A stretch of DNA of 64,000 nt from Dongia_A sp035695765 (GTDB lineage Bacteria; Pseudomonadota; Alphaproteobacteria; Dongiales; Dongiaceae). The stretch is from positions 22,156 through 86,155 of the forward strand of contig DASRRI010000127.1 in NCBI GenBank assembly GCA_035695765.1. The letters are read 5' to 3'. The notes below the pieces were generated by a model, which saw only the letters and a program-made list of their open reading frames with translations, was not told the origin of the DNA and ran no database searches. Shown here in pieces: positions 41,127-49,239 of this stretch. Position 1 is the stretch's first letter, and every line of letters begins with the position of its first letter. Position numbers and translations under genes: made by a program.

Positions 41127-42560
41127 CTATGCCGCGGTCCCGCCCACGGTCAGCCCATCGATCCGCATGGTTGGCTGGCCGACGCCGACGGGAACACCCT
41201 GGCCGTCCTTGCCGCAGGTGCCGATGCCGGGGTCGAGCTTCATGTCGTTGCCGATCATGGTGACCTTGGTCAGCACGTCCGGGCCGTTGCCGATGAGCGT
41301 CGCGCCCTTCACGGCGGGACCGATCTTGCCGTCTTCGATGAGGTACGCTTCAGAGGCGGAGAACACGAACTTGCCTGACGTGATGTCGACCTGCCCGCCG
41401 CCGAAATTGACGGCATACAATCCCTTCTTCACCGATTTCAGGATCTCGTCCGGCGAATGGCTGCCGCCCAGCATGATGGTGTTGGTCATCCGCGGCATCG
41501 GGTGGTGGGCGAAGCTCTGGCGCCGGCCGTTGCCGGTCGGCTTCATGCCCATCAGCCGCGCATTCTGCCGGTCCTGGATATAGCCGGTGAGGATGCCGTC
41601 CTCGATCAGGACGGTGCGCTGGCTGGGTGTCCCTTCATCGTCGATGGTGAGCGATCCGCGGCGGTCGTTGATCGTGCCGTCATCGATCACGGTGACGCCC
41701 TTGGACGCCACCTGCTTGCCCATCAGGCCGGCGAAGGCGGAGGTCTTCTTGCGATTGAAATCGCCTTCGAGCCCATGGCCGATCGCTTCATGCAGCAGGA
41801 TGCCGGGCCAGCCGGAGCCCAGCACCACCTGCATCTCGCCGGCTGGGGCGGGGACGGAGCCGAGATTGACGAAGGCCTGGCGCAACGCCTCATCGACGCT
41901 GGCCTTCCAGTGCGCCGGGTCGATCACCAGCTCATAGGCGAAGCGCCCGCCGGTGCCGTAGCTGCCAGTTTCCATGCGGCCGTTCTCCTCGACCATGAGG
42001 GAGATGTTGAGCCGGACCAGCGGCCTGATGTCGGCGGCACGGCTGCCATCGCCGCGGATGATCTGCACCGCCTGCCAGTTGCCGGAAATCGAGGCCATCA
42101 CCTGCTTGACGCGCGGGTCCTTGGCGCGGGCATAGGCGTCGATCTCCTGCAGCAGCGCGACCTTGGCGCCGAACTCCATCTTGGCCAGCGGATTGTCGTC
42201 GGAATAGAGGTGTCGGTTGGTGCCCTGCGGCGGCTCCGCCAGGGTCCCGCCATAGCCGGCATGGACCGCCTTCACGGTCGCAGCGGCGCGCTGCAAGGCA
42301 GCGTCCGACAGGTCGCTGGCATGGGCATAGGCGTGCGCTTCGCCGGCCACCGCGCGCAGGCCGAAGCCTTGGGTCACGTCGAAGCTGGCGCTCTTCAGCT
42401 TGCCGTCGTCGAACGCGAGGGCTTCAGACTGATTGAACTCCAGGAACAGCTCGCCGTCATCGCCGCCTGTGAGGGCGTCGGCAACCGTCCGTTCCGCCCG
42501 CCCGCGGTCGAGCCCGGCGCGATTGAAGAACAGATCGTCGGTGATGGCGATGGCGGACAT
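41127..42560 (-). CDS. tldD: Metalloprotease TldD
   Basis: This 477-residue protein is the TldD subunit of the TldD/TldE zinc protease, which degrades unfolded peptides and processes modified peptides. The zinc motif HEAIGHGLEGD (near residue 262) is the conserved HExxxH. DDGTINDRRGSLTIDDEGTPSQRTVLIEDG and NGRRQSFAHHPMPRMTNTIML are family segments. The start has a GGAG site in CGGAGCGTCTC. TldE is not in the window. It is divergent from the cox operon. Confidence 0.93.
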   Translation of the reverse strand: MSAIAITDDLFFNRAGLDRGRAERTVADALTGGDDGELFLEFNQSEALAFDDGKLKSASFDVTQGFGLRAVAGEAHAYAHASDLSDAALQRAAATVKAVHAGYGGTLAEPPQGTNRHLYSDDNPLAKMEFGAKVALLQEIDAYARAKDPRVKQVMASISGNWQAVQIIRGDGSRAADIRPLVRLNISLMVEENGRMETGSYGTGGRFAYELVIDPAHWKASVDEALRQAFVNLGSVPAPAGEMQVVLGSGWPGILLHEAIGHGLEGDFNRKKTSAFAGLMGKQVASKGVTVIDDGTINDRRGSLTIDDEGTPSQRTVLIEDGILTGYIQDRQNARLMGMKPTGNGRRQSFAHHPMPRMTNTIMLGGSHSPDEILKSVKKGLYAVNFGGGQVDITSGKFVFSASEAYLIEDGKIGPAVKGATLIGNGPDVLTKVTMIGNDMKLDPGIGTCGKDGQGVPVGVGQPTMRIDGLTVGGTAA

Positions 42561-42948
42561 GAGACGCTCCGTCGATGAAGGAATGACTTTGAAACAATGT
42601 GGGCACGATATCCGTCCCGGTCCACCCTGTCAGTCGGCAATGATTGCGCGTCCGACGACTGCGGCGATTTATGCGGCTGATCGTCGCACAACGCCCGGCG
42701 CGGGCATTCCGGCGAGTCTCGGCATGGCGCACAAGTCCCCGGAATGCTTGAGCTTTCGGGGGCGGGGGTGTAGCTTGCCGCCGACCGTGGGGGCGGGGGT
42801 TCGCCGCGCATGTCGCGTGCGCGAAAGCGTCCGACCGGCCTGAAGTTTAACGAAGCTGCGTTTGCGGCCGGATCTGTCCGGCCGGAGAGCAGGCGGGATC
42901 GCTGCGAGGCATCAGCCACAAGCAGCGGCAGGAATGGGAAGCGAAGAG
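42561..42948. other. 388-bp divergent intergenic region between tldD and coxB
   Basis: No gene with recognisable product is present. It must hold the promoters for tldD (minus) and the oxidase operon (plus). I see G-rich blocks (GGGGGCGGGGG at 42759-42769 and GGGGGCGGGGG near 42788) but no convincing -35/-10 pair or regulator site. Confidence 0.5.
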
Positions 42949-43809
42949 ATGGAACGATCGAGGATTTGGTCTTTCGCGGCCGGGAGCGCCATTGGGCTCG
43001 CCGCATCGGCGATGCCGGCTCTGGCCCAGGATCAGGCGCCGGTGCTGGGCGTGCCGCACGACAAGGGGTTGGGCCTGCAGGCGCCGGCGACCGAGCTCGC
43101 CGAGAAGATGCACTTCCTGCATGACATCGTGCTGATGCCGATCATCACCGTCATCACCCTGTTCGTGCTCGGGCTCCTGTTCATCGTCTGGTTCCGGTTC
43201 CGCGAATCCAAGAATCCAGTTCCATCCAAGAACACGCACAACACCCTGCTCGAGGTTGCCTGGACCATCCTGCCGGCGCTGATCCTGGTCTTCATCGCGG
43301 TGTTCTCGTTCCCGCTGCTCTACCGGCAGCTTGAGATTCCGAAGCCGGGTCTCACCATCCGCGCCATCGGCCATCAATGGTACTGGAGCTATGAGTACCC
43401 CGATAACGGCAACTTCACCTTCGATGCCAACGTGGTGGAAAAGGCCGACGTCAAGCCAGGCCAGATCTATCTGCTCGATACCGACAACGAAGTCGTCCTG
43501 CCGATCGGGACCGACATCCGGGTCCAGATTACCGGCGCCGACGTGATCCATTCGTGGACTGTTCCGGCCTTCGGCGTGAAGCATGACGGCGTTCCCGGCC
43601 GGACCAACGAGAGCTGGTTCAACATCGAGCGGCCAGGCATCTATTACGGCCAGTGCTCCGAACTGTGCGGCGTGCGCCACGGCTACATGCCGATCAAGGT
43701 GCGCGCGGTCACCAAGGAAGAGTACCAGGCCTGGGTCGCGGACGCGCAGAAGAAGTTCGCCAAGGTTGACGGGACACCCCCGACCAAAGACGTCGCCGCC
43801 GCGCAGTAA
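42949..43809 (+). CDS. coxB: Cytochrome c oxidase subunit II
   Basis: The 286-residue subunit II of an aa3-type oxidase has a signal peptide (residues 1-25, AMPALAQ), two membrane helices (ITVITLFVLGLLFIVWFRF and LEVAWTILPALILVFIAVFSF) and a periplasmic CuA domain. CuA ligands are in YGQCSELCGVRHGYMPI, and the docking region HQWYWSYEYP is normal. ATG at 42949 follows GAAGCGAAGAG; an ATG at 42934 is possible. It accepts electrons from cytochrome c and passes them to subunit I. First gene of the oxidase operon. Confidence 0.95.
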   Translation: MERSRIWSFAAGSAIGLAASAMPALAQDQAPVLGVPHDKGLGLQAPATELAEKMHFLHDIVLMPIITVITLFVLGLLFIVWFRFRESKNPVPSKNTHNTLLEVAWTILPALILVFIAVFSFPLLYRQLEIPKPGLTIRAIGHQWYWSYEYPDNGNFTFDANVVEKADVKPGQIYLLDTDNEVVLPIGTDIRVQITGADVIHSWTVPAFGVKHDGVPGRTNESWFNIERPGIYYGQCSELCGVRHGYMPIKVRAVTKEEYQAWVADAQKKFAKVDGTPPTKDVAAAQ

Positions 43810-43839
43810 CAGCAGAATTCGTCACGAGGGATTGCAGCC

Positions 43840-45474
43840 ATGAGCCCCGTTACCACATCCCAATCGCACTACGGCCACGATGATCACGGCGAGCACAAGC
43901 CGGGGTTCTTCGTGCGCTGGTTCTATTCGACCAACCACAAGGATATCGGCACCCTCTATCTGATCCTGGCGGTGGTCTCGGGCCTGCTCGGCCTCGGCTT
44001 CTCGGTCCTTATGCGCCTCGAGCTGATGAGCCCCGGCATCCAGTATTTCGGCACCGATGCTTCGCCGGACGGGCAGCAATGGAACGTGGTCATCACCGCC
44101 CACGCGCTGCTCATGATCTTCTTCACGGTCATGCCGGCGCTGATCGGCGGCTTCGGCAACTGGTTCGTGCCGCTCATGATCGGCGCCCCCGACATGGCCT
44201 TCCCGCGCATGAACAACATCAGCTACTGGCTGACGGTGGTGGCGCTGGTCATGCTGGTGTCGTCGGCCTTCGTCGATGGCGGCGCCGGCACCGGCTGGAC
44301 GCTCTATCCGCCGCTCGCGAGCAGCGACTATCAGAACGGGCGCGCGGTCGACATGGGAATCTTCGCGCTCCACATGGCTGGCGCGGCCTCGATCCTCGGC
44401 GCCATCAACTTCATCACCACCATCTTCAACATGCGCGCGCCGGGCATGACCCTGCACAAGATGCCGCTGTTCGTCTGGTCGGTGCTGGTGACGGCATTCC
44501 TGCTGCTGCTGTCGCTGCCGGTTCTCGCCGGTGCGATCACCATGCTGCTGACCGATCGCAATTTCGGCTCCAACTTCTTCAAGCCGGAAGGCGGCGGCGA
44601 CCCGCTGCTGTTCCAGCATCTGTTCTGGTTCTTCGGCCACCCCGAAGTGTACATCTTGATCCTGCCGGGCTTCGGCATCGTCAGCCAGGTTGTCTCCACC
44701 TTCTCCAAGAAGCCGGTGTTCGGCTATCTCGGCATGGCCTATGCCATGGTGGCGATCGGCATGGTCGGCTTCGTGGTGTGGGCGCACCACATGTACATGG
44801 TCGGCATGGATGTCGACACCCGCGCCTACTTCATGGCGGCCACCATGGTGATCGCGGTCCCCACGGGCGTGAAGATCTTCTCGTGGATCGCGACCATGTG
44901 GGGCGGCTCGATCCGCTTCGACACCCCGATGTTGTGGGCTGTCGGCCTCATCTTCCTCTTCACCATCGGTGGCGTCACTGGCGTCGTCCTCGCCAATGCG
45001 CCGATCGACGTCGCGTTCCACGACACCTACTACGTCGTTGCGCACTTCCACTACGTGCTCAGCCTCGGTGCCGTGTTCGCGATCTTCTGCGGCTTCTATT
45101 ACTGGATCGGCAAGATGTCGGGCCGGCAATATCCGGAATGGGCGGGCAAGATCCACTTCTGGGTGACCTTCATCGGCGTCAACGTGACCTTCTTCCCGCA
45201 GCATTTCCTCGGCCTGCAGGGCATGCCGCGCCGCTATCCCGACTACCCGGAGGCCTTCGCCTACTGGAACCACATCTCGTCGATCGGTGCGCTGATCTCG
45301 GCCGCCGGGACCGTGTGGTTCATTGGCGTGGCGCTCTACACCATCTTCGCCGGCCGCAAGGCCGCCGACAATCCGTGGGGCGTGGGCGCGACGACGCTGG
45401 AGTGGACGCTGTCTTCTCCGCCGCCGTTCCACACCTTCAACGATCTGCCTCAGATTAAGAGCGAAGCGCACTGA
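43840..45474 (+). CDS. coxA: Cytochrome c oxidase subunit I
   Basis: The 544-residue catalytic subunit has twelve helices. Haem a/a3 and CuB ligands are visible: HALLMIFFTVMP (haem a His), FWFFGHPEVYILILP with the His-Tyr crosslink pair, VWAHHMYMVG (CuB histidines) and VVAHFHYVLS. The K-channel and D-channel sequences look normal (DASPDG..., NAPIDVAFHDTYYVV). It starts with MSPVTTSQSHYGHDDHG. Thirty bases downstream of coxB. It reduces O2 and pumps protons across the inner membrane. Confidence 0.96.
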   Translation: MSPVTTSQSHYGHDDHGEHKPGFFVRWFYSTNHKDIGTLYLILAVVSGLLGLGFSVLMRLELMSPGIQYFGTDASPDGQQWNVVITAHALLMIFFTVMPALIGGFGNWFVPLMIGAPDMAFPRMNNISYWLTVVALVMLVSSAFVDGGAGTGWTLYPPLASSDYQNGRAVDMGIFALHMAGAASILGAINFITTIFNMRAPGMTLHKMPLFVWSVLVTAFLLLLSLPVLAGAITMLLTDRNFGSNFFKPEGGGDPLLFQHLFWFFGHPEVYILILPGFGIVSQVVSTFSKKPVFGYLGMAYAMVAIGMVGFVVWAHHMYMVGMDVDTRAYFMAATMVIAVPTGVKIFSWIATMWGGSIRFDTPMLWAVGLIFLFTIGGVTGVVLANAPIDVAFHDTYYVVAHFHYVLSLGAVFAIFCGFYYWIGKMSGRQYPEWAGKIHFWVTFIGVNVTFFPQHFLGLQGMPRRYPDYPEAFAYWNHISSIGALISAAGTVWFIGVALYTIFAGRKAADNPWGVGATTLEWTLSSPPPFHTFNDLPQIKSEAH

Positions 45475-45487
45475 CGATTGGAGCAAG

Positions 45488-45517
45488 GATGAATGCGGGA
45501 CCACTCCCGCATTCATC
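45488..45517 (+). terminator. Perfect 13-bp hairpin between coxA and ctaB
   Basis: GATGAATGCGGGA, loop CCAC, TCCCGCATTCATC form a perfect stem 14 bases after the coxA stop. No T-run follows (GGTTTGAG), so it may act as an mRNA stabiliser or processing site that raises coxBA over the assembly genes, or as a weak terminator. Confidence 0.6.
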
Positions 45518-45539
45518 GGTTTGAGAGATACGCAACCGG

Positions 45540-46475
45540 ATGACTCGCGTCGCCCCATCATTGTTCAGCGAGCAGGCCAGCCTGGTACAGGCCGGCGGCA
45601 GCATCGGCGATTACATCGCCTTGCTGAAGCCGCGGGTCATGTCGCTGGTGGTGTTCTCGGGCTTCGCCGGCCTGGCGGTCGCGCCGGGGCATATCCATCC
45701 GCTGATCGGCGCGGTCGCCATTCTGTGCATCGCAGTCGGCGCCGGCGCGTCGGGTGCGATCAACATGTGGTTCGACAGCGACATCGACGCGATCATGAAC
45801 CGCACCTGCGGCCGGCCGATCCCGCGCGGCGCGGTGACGCCGGATGCGGCGCTCACCTTCGGCGGAGTCCTCGCCGTCTTCTCGGTCCTGCTGATGGGGA
45901 TCGGCGTCAATTGGATGGCGGCCGGGCTGCTCGCCTTCACGATCTTCTTCTACATCGTGATCTACACCATGTGGCTGAAGCGGCGCACGCCGCAGAACAT
46001 CGTGATCGGCGGCGCGGCCGGCGCCTTCCCGCCGATGATCGGCTGGGCGGCCGTCACCGGCGACATCAGCCTCGCTTCGCTCTCCCTCTTCCTGCTGATC
46101 TTCATGTGGACGCCGCCGCATTTCTGGGCGCTCGCGCTGTTCCGCGAAGGCGATTATGCCAAGGCGGGTATCCCGATGATGCCGGTGGTCGCGGGCCAAC
46201 GCTCGACCAAGCGCCAGATGCTGGCCTATGCGCTGCTGCTGGCGCCGATCGCACTGGTCCCGGCGCTGCTCGGTGTCGCCGTCTGGATCTATGCCGCCGT
46301 CGCGGTCGGGCTCAACGCAGCCTTCATCGGCCACGCCATCGCTGTCCTGCGGGAGCGCGAAGGCCATCGCGCGGCCAAGGCGATGTTCGGCTTTTCGCTG
46401 GTCTACCTGTTCGGCCATTTCGCGGCGCTGGTGCTTGACCGCGCGCCGGGCCTGCTGGCGGTGTTCGGCTCATGA
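45540..46475 (+). CDS. ctaB: Protohaem IX farnesyltransferase (haem O synthase)
   Basis: This 311-residue UbiA-family enzyme has nine helices. The aspartate-rich site is NMWFDSDIDAIMNRT (about residues 78-92) and the second conserved region is the YTMWLKRRTPQNIVIGG and GAFPPMIGWAAVTG segment. It joins farnesyl diphosphate to haem b to make haem O, needed for the aa3 oxidase. Starts 65 bases after coxA and has a 4-base ATGA overlap with the next small gene. Confidence 0.95.
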   Translation: MTRVAPSLFSEQASLVQAGGSIGDYIALLKPRVMSLVVFSGFAGLAVAPGHIHPLIGAVAILCIAVGAGASGAINMWFDSDIDAIMNRTCGRPIPRGAVTPDAALTFGGVLAVFSVLLMGIGVNWMAAGLLAFTIFFYIVIYTMWLKRRTPQNIVIGGAAGAFPPMIGWAAVTGDISLASLSLFLLIFMWTPPHFWALALFREGDYAKAGIPMMPVVAGQRSTKRQMLAYALLLAPIALVPALLGVAVWIYAAVAVGLNAAFIGHAIAVLREREGHRAAKAMFGFSLVYLFGHFAALVLDRAPGLLAVFGS

Positions 46476-46609
46476 ACGCGCAGCACTCGCCCGCCGATGA
46501 AGAACGTCGCCGCCGACAGCGCGCGCGCAACTGGGCGATCTTGCTGGCGCTCGCCGCGTTCGTGACGATCGTCTATGTCGTGACGATCGTGCGGATGAAG
46601 GGGGGCTGA
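46472..46609 (+). CDS. CoxF-like small membrane protein
   Basis: This 45-residue frame starts with ATGAACGCGCAGCACTCG, overlaps the ctaB TGA, and ends 2 bases before the ctaG GTG. It encodes a charged N-terminus (ADEERRRRQRARNWA) and one membrane helix (ILLALAAFVTIVYVVTIVRM). Small single-helix proteins of this kind sit between ctaB and ctaG in many alphaproteobacterial oxidase operons (called CoxF). Role in assembly or stability is assumed from place. Confidence 0.8.
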   Translation: MNAQHSPADEERRRRQRARNWAILLALAAFVTIVYVVTIVRMKGG

Positions 46610-46611
46610 TT

Positions 46612-47229
46612 GTGGCATCTCCCGCGCAGCAGCGCCGCAATCTCAACCTGCTCATGATCCTGGTCGGCGTTGCGGCCGGCATGACCGGCCTCGCCTATGC
46701 TTCGGTGCCGCTCTATCGCCTGTTCTGCGAGGTCACCGGGTTCGAGGGCACGCCGCAGCGCGCCTCCGTCGCGCCCACCGAGATTTCCGATCGCGTGGTG
46801 CGCGTCACCTTCACCGCCGACGTCGCGGGCGGACTCGGCTGGAAGTTCCAGCCGATGCAGCGCAGTCTCGAGCTCAAGGTGGGCGAGAACAAGCTGGCCT
46901 ACTACGTCGCCGAGAACCTGGAATCGAAGCCGGTGACCGGCCGCGCCACCTTCAACGTGTCGCCGGACATGTTCGGCGCCTATTTCACCAAGATCGAGTG
47001 CTTCTGCTTCACCGAGCAGACCTTGCAGCCTGGCCAGCGGGTCGAGATGCCGGTTAGCTTTTTCATTGATCCGGCGGTGCTGAAGAATCCGGCGCTCAAG
47101 AACCTCAACGATATCACCCTGTCCTACACCTTCTTCCGTGCCGACAGTGACGGCAAGAATGCGGCGCAGAAGGTGGGACAGGTACAGGATGGCCAAGCTG
47201 GCAGGGGCCAGCCGAGCCCGTTAAACTGA
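46612..47229 (+). CDS. ctaG: Cytochrome c oxidase assembly protein CtaG/Cox11
   Basis: This 205-residue Cox11 homologue has an N-terminal membrane helix (LLMILVGVAAGMTGLAYASVPLY, shown in part) and a periplasmic copper domain with the KIECFCFTEQTL motif that delivers CuB to subunit I. VRVTFTADVAGGLGWKF and FFIDP are family segments. It starts with GTG. It is 2 bases after the CoxF-like gene and 28 before coxC. Confidence 0.94.
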   Translation: MASPAQQRRNLNLLMILVGVAAGMTGLAYASVPLYRLFCEVTGFEGTPQRASVAPTEISDRVVRVTFTADVAGGLGWKFQPMQRSLELKVGENKLAYYVAENLESKPVTGRATFNVSPDMFGAYFTKIECFCFTEQTLQPGQRVEMPVSFFIDPAVLKNPALKNLNDITLSYTFFRADSDGKNAAQKVGQVQDGQAGRGQPSPLN

Positions 47230-47257
47230 CCGCAGAGTCGAGACGAAGGAACCAACG

Positions 47258-48124
47258 ATGAGTGCAACCCACTCGGATGCTCACCCAGGCGCTCACCCGG
47301 GCGCTCATGCAGGCGCCCACAAGCCCAACCATCCGTACCACCTGGTCGATCCCAGCCCATGGCCCTTGCTCGGCTCGATCGCAGCCATCGCGCTGACCTT
47401 CGGCATGGTGCAGTTCATGCACGGTTACGGCCTGTGGTGGGTCGCGCCGGGCGCGGTGCTGCTGCTCGGAACGCTCTTTGGGTGGTGGCTCGACGTCGTG
47501 AAGGAAGGCGAGTTCCAGGGCCATCATACGCCAGTGGTGCAGATCGGCCTGCGCTATGGCATGTCGCTGTTCATCGCCTCCGAGGTGATGTTCTTCGCGG
47601 CCTTCTTCTGGGCCTTCTTCGATGCCTCGATCGATCCCAAGGAAGCGATCGGCAAGGTGTGGCCGCCGCAGGGCATCATCACCTTCGATCCGTTCTCGCT
47701 GCCGCTGCTCAACACGCTGATCCTGCTGACCTCGGGTTGCACCGTCACCTGGGCGCACCACGCGCTGCGCGAAGGCAACCGCAAGGGCCTGATCCAGGGC
47801 CTGACCTTTACGGTCCTGCTCGGCCTGCTGTTCACCTGCATCCAGGCGTTCGAATATGCCCACGCACCCTACGGCTTCAGCGACACGGTGTTTGCTTCGA
47901 CCTTCTTCATGGCGACCGGGTTCCACGGTTTCCATGTGATCGTCGGCACCACGTTCCTGATCGTCTGCCTGGTCCGCTCGCTCAAGGGCCACTTCACGCC
48001 GCAGCATCATTTCGGCTTCGAAGCCGCTGCCTGGTACTGGCACTTCGTCGACGTGGTGTGGCTGTTCCTGTTCATCTTCGTCTACATCTGGGGCGGCGGG
48101 AGCGCGCCGCATCCGGCGGAGTGA
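47258..48124 (+). CDS. coxC: Cytochrome c oxidase subunit III
   Basis: This 288-residue subunit III has seven helices and typical segments: VGLRYGMSLFIASEVMFF type (IGLRYGMSLFIASEVMFFAA in part), the glutamate-bearing HHALREGNRKG, GFHGFHVIVGTTFLIVCLVR and AAWYWHFVDVVWLFLFIFVY. The N-terminus carries an unusual histidine-rich tandem (HPGAHPGAHAGAHKPNH, residues 9-25), which could bind metal. It completes the oxidase core. Confidence 0.95.
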   Translation: MSATHSDAHPGAHPGAHAGAHKPNHPYHLVDPSPWPLLGSIAAIALTFGMVQFMHGYGLWWVAPGAVLLLGTLFGWWLDVVKEGEFQGHHTPVVQIGLRYGMSLFIASEVMFFAAFFWAFFDASIDPKEAIGKVWPPQGIITFDPFSLPLLNTLILLTSGCTVTWAHHALREGNRKGLIQGLTFTVLLGLLFTCIQAFEYAHAPYGFSDTVFASTFFMATGFHGFHVIVGTTFLIVCLVRSLKGHFTPQHHFGFEAAAWYWHFVDVVWLFLFIFVYIWGGGSAPHPAE

Positions 48125-48161
48125 CACAGCGCCCGCCAAATGTTCCTGGAACGGCGAGGCC

Positions 48162-48497
48162 ATGAGCGTCTCGCCGGTTTCAGCGGGTCTCAACTGCCGC
48201 TGCCCGCGCTGCGGGCGCGGCAGATTGTTTTCCGGCTACCTGAAGGTCGTCGACAAATGCGAGTCCTGCGGCCTGGAACTGGGCGCGATGGACAGCGGCG
48301 ACGGGCCGGCCGTCTTCGTCATGTTCATCGTGCTGATCATCACCGTGCCATTGGTGTTCCTGGTCTGGGCCTTGTTCGAGCCGCCGATCTGGGTGCACGC
48401 CATCCTCTGGCCGATCGTCGTCATCGGGCTGTCGCTCTGGCTGCTCCGTCCGGCCAAGGGCGTCATGATCGGCCTGCAATTCAAGCACCGAACCTAG
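48162..48497 (+). CDS. DUF983 zinc-ribbon membrane protein
   Basis: This 111-residue protein has an N-terminal zinc ribbon (CRCPRCGRG and CESCGLELG, residues 11-40) and two helices (FVMFIVLIITVPLVFLVWALF and a second one starting AILWPIVVIGLSLWLL). DUF983 genes follow coxC in most alphaproteobacteria and are presumed oxidase biogenesis factors. The gene lies 4 bases before SURF1. Confidence 0.9.
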   Translation: MSVSPVSAGLNCRCPRCGRGRLFSGYLKVVDKCESCGLELGAMDSGDGPAVFVMFIVLIITVPLVFLVWALFEPPIWVHAILWPIVVIGLSLWLLRPAKGVMIGLQFKHRT

Positions 48498-48501
48498 CCG
48501 C

Positions 48502-49239
48502 ATGTTGAGCCACCTTCGCTTCCGGCCGACCTTGTGGCCGACCCTCTTTTCCGTGCCCGCGGTCATCGTGATGATCGGCCTCTGCATCTGGCAGGTGCAG
48601 CGGCTCTATTGGAAAGAGGGGCTGATCGCCGAGCGTGAATCGCGCGTGGCCGCCGAGCCGGTCGCTCTCCCGCCTGCCGGCGCCAATCCCGCGGAGATGG
48701 AATACCGCCGGGTCCGGCTCGAAGGCGCGTTCCGCCATGACAAGGAACTGTATCTCGGTGCTCGCTCGCTCAATGGCAATGTGGGTTACTGGATCCTGAC
48801 GCCCTTTGCGCTTTCAGGCGGCGGCACGGTTCTCGTCAACCGTGGCTGGGTTCCGGTCGAGCGCAAGGCGCCGGAGAGCCGCGCGGAGGGCCAGCTGGCT
48901 GGCGTCCAGAGCCTGGTGGGCATTGTCCGCCTGCCGCATGGCAAGGCCTGGATGCAGCCCGATAACGAGCCCCAGCACCATATGTGGTTCTTTGTCGATT
49001 TGCCGGCGATGGCGGCGGCAAGCAGAACTGATCTCCGCACCGACCTTTATGTCGATGCCGGGCCGGCGGAAAGTCCAGGAAAATACCCCGTGGGTGGGCA
49101 GACCCGGATCGAGCTGCCCAACGACCATTTGCAATATGCCATTACCTGGGGCTTGCTGGCAGCGGCCCTGGCCGTGATCTATGTGCTCTATCATGTGAAG
49201 CTGGAGCGCGAGCGGCGCCAACCCGGAGCAGACCAATGA
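48502..49239 (+). CDS. SURF1-family oxidase assembly protein
   Basis: The 245-residue protein has a helix at each end (FSVPAVIVMIGLCIWQVQRL and YAITWGLLAAALAVIYVLYH) and a periplasmic domain with EYRRVRLEGAF, GGTVLVNRGWVP and NDHLQYAITWG, all SURF1 signatures. SURF1 helps insert haem a into subunit I. Its TGA overlaps the ATG of the next gene. Confidence 0.92.
   Translation: MLSHLRFRPTLWPTLFSVPAVIVMIGLCIWQVQRLYWKEGLIAERESRVAAEPVALPPAGANPAEMEYRRVRLEGAFRHDKELYLGARSLNGNVGYWILTPFALSGGGTVLVNRGWVPVERKAPESRAEGQLAGVQSLVGIVRLPHGKAWMQPDNEPQHHMWFFVDLPAMAAASRTDLRTDLYVDAGPAESPGKYPVGGQTRIELPNDHLQYAITWGLLAAALAVIYVLYHVKLERERRQPGADQ

Noticed and set aside
43822..45561. A 579-codon minus-strand frame opposite coxA
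   Set aside because: coxA is certain on plus. The antisense product is a charged His/Asp/Glu/Arg-rich sequence with no fold.
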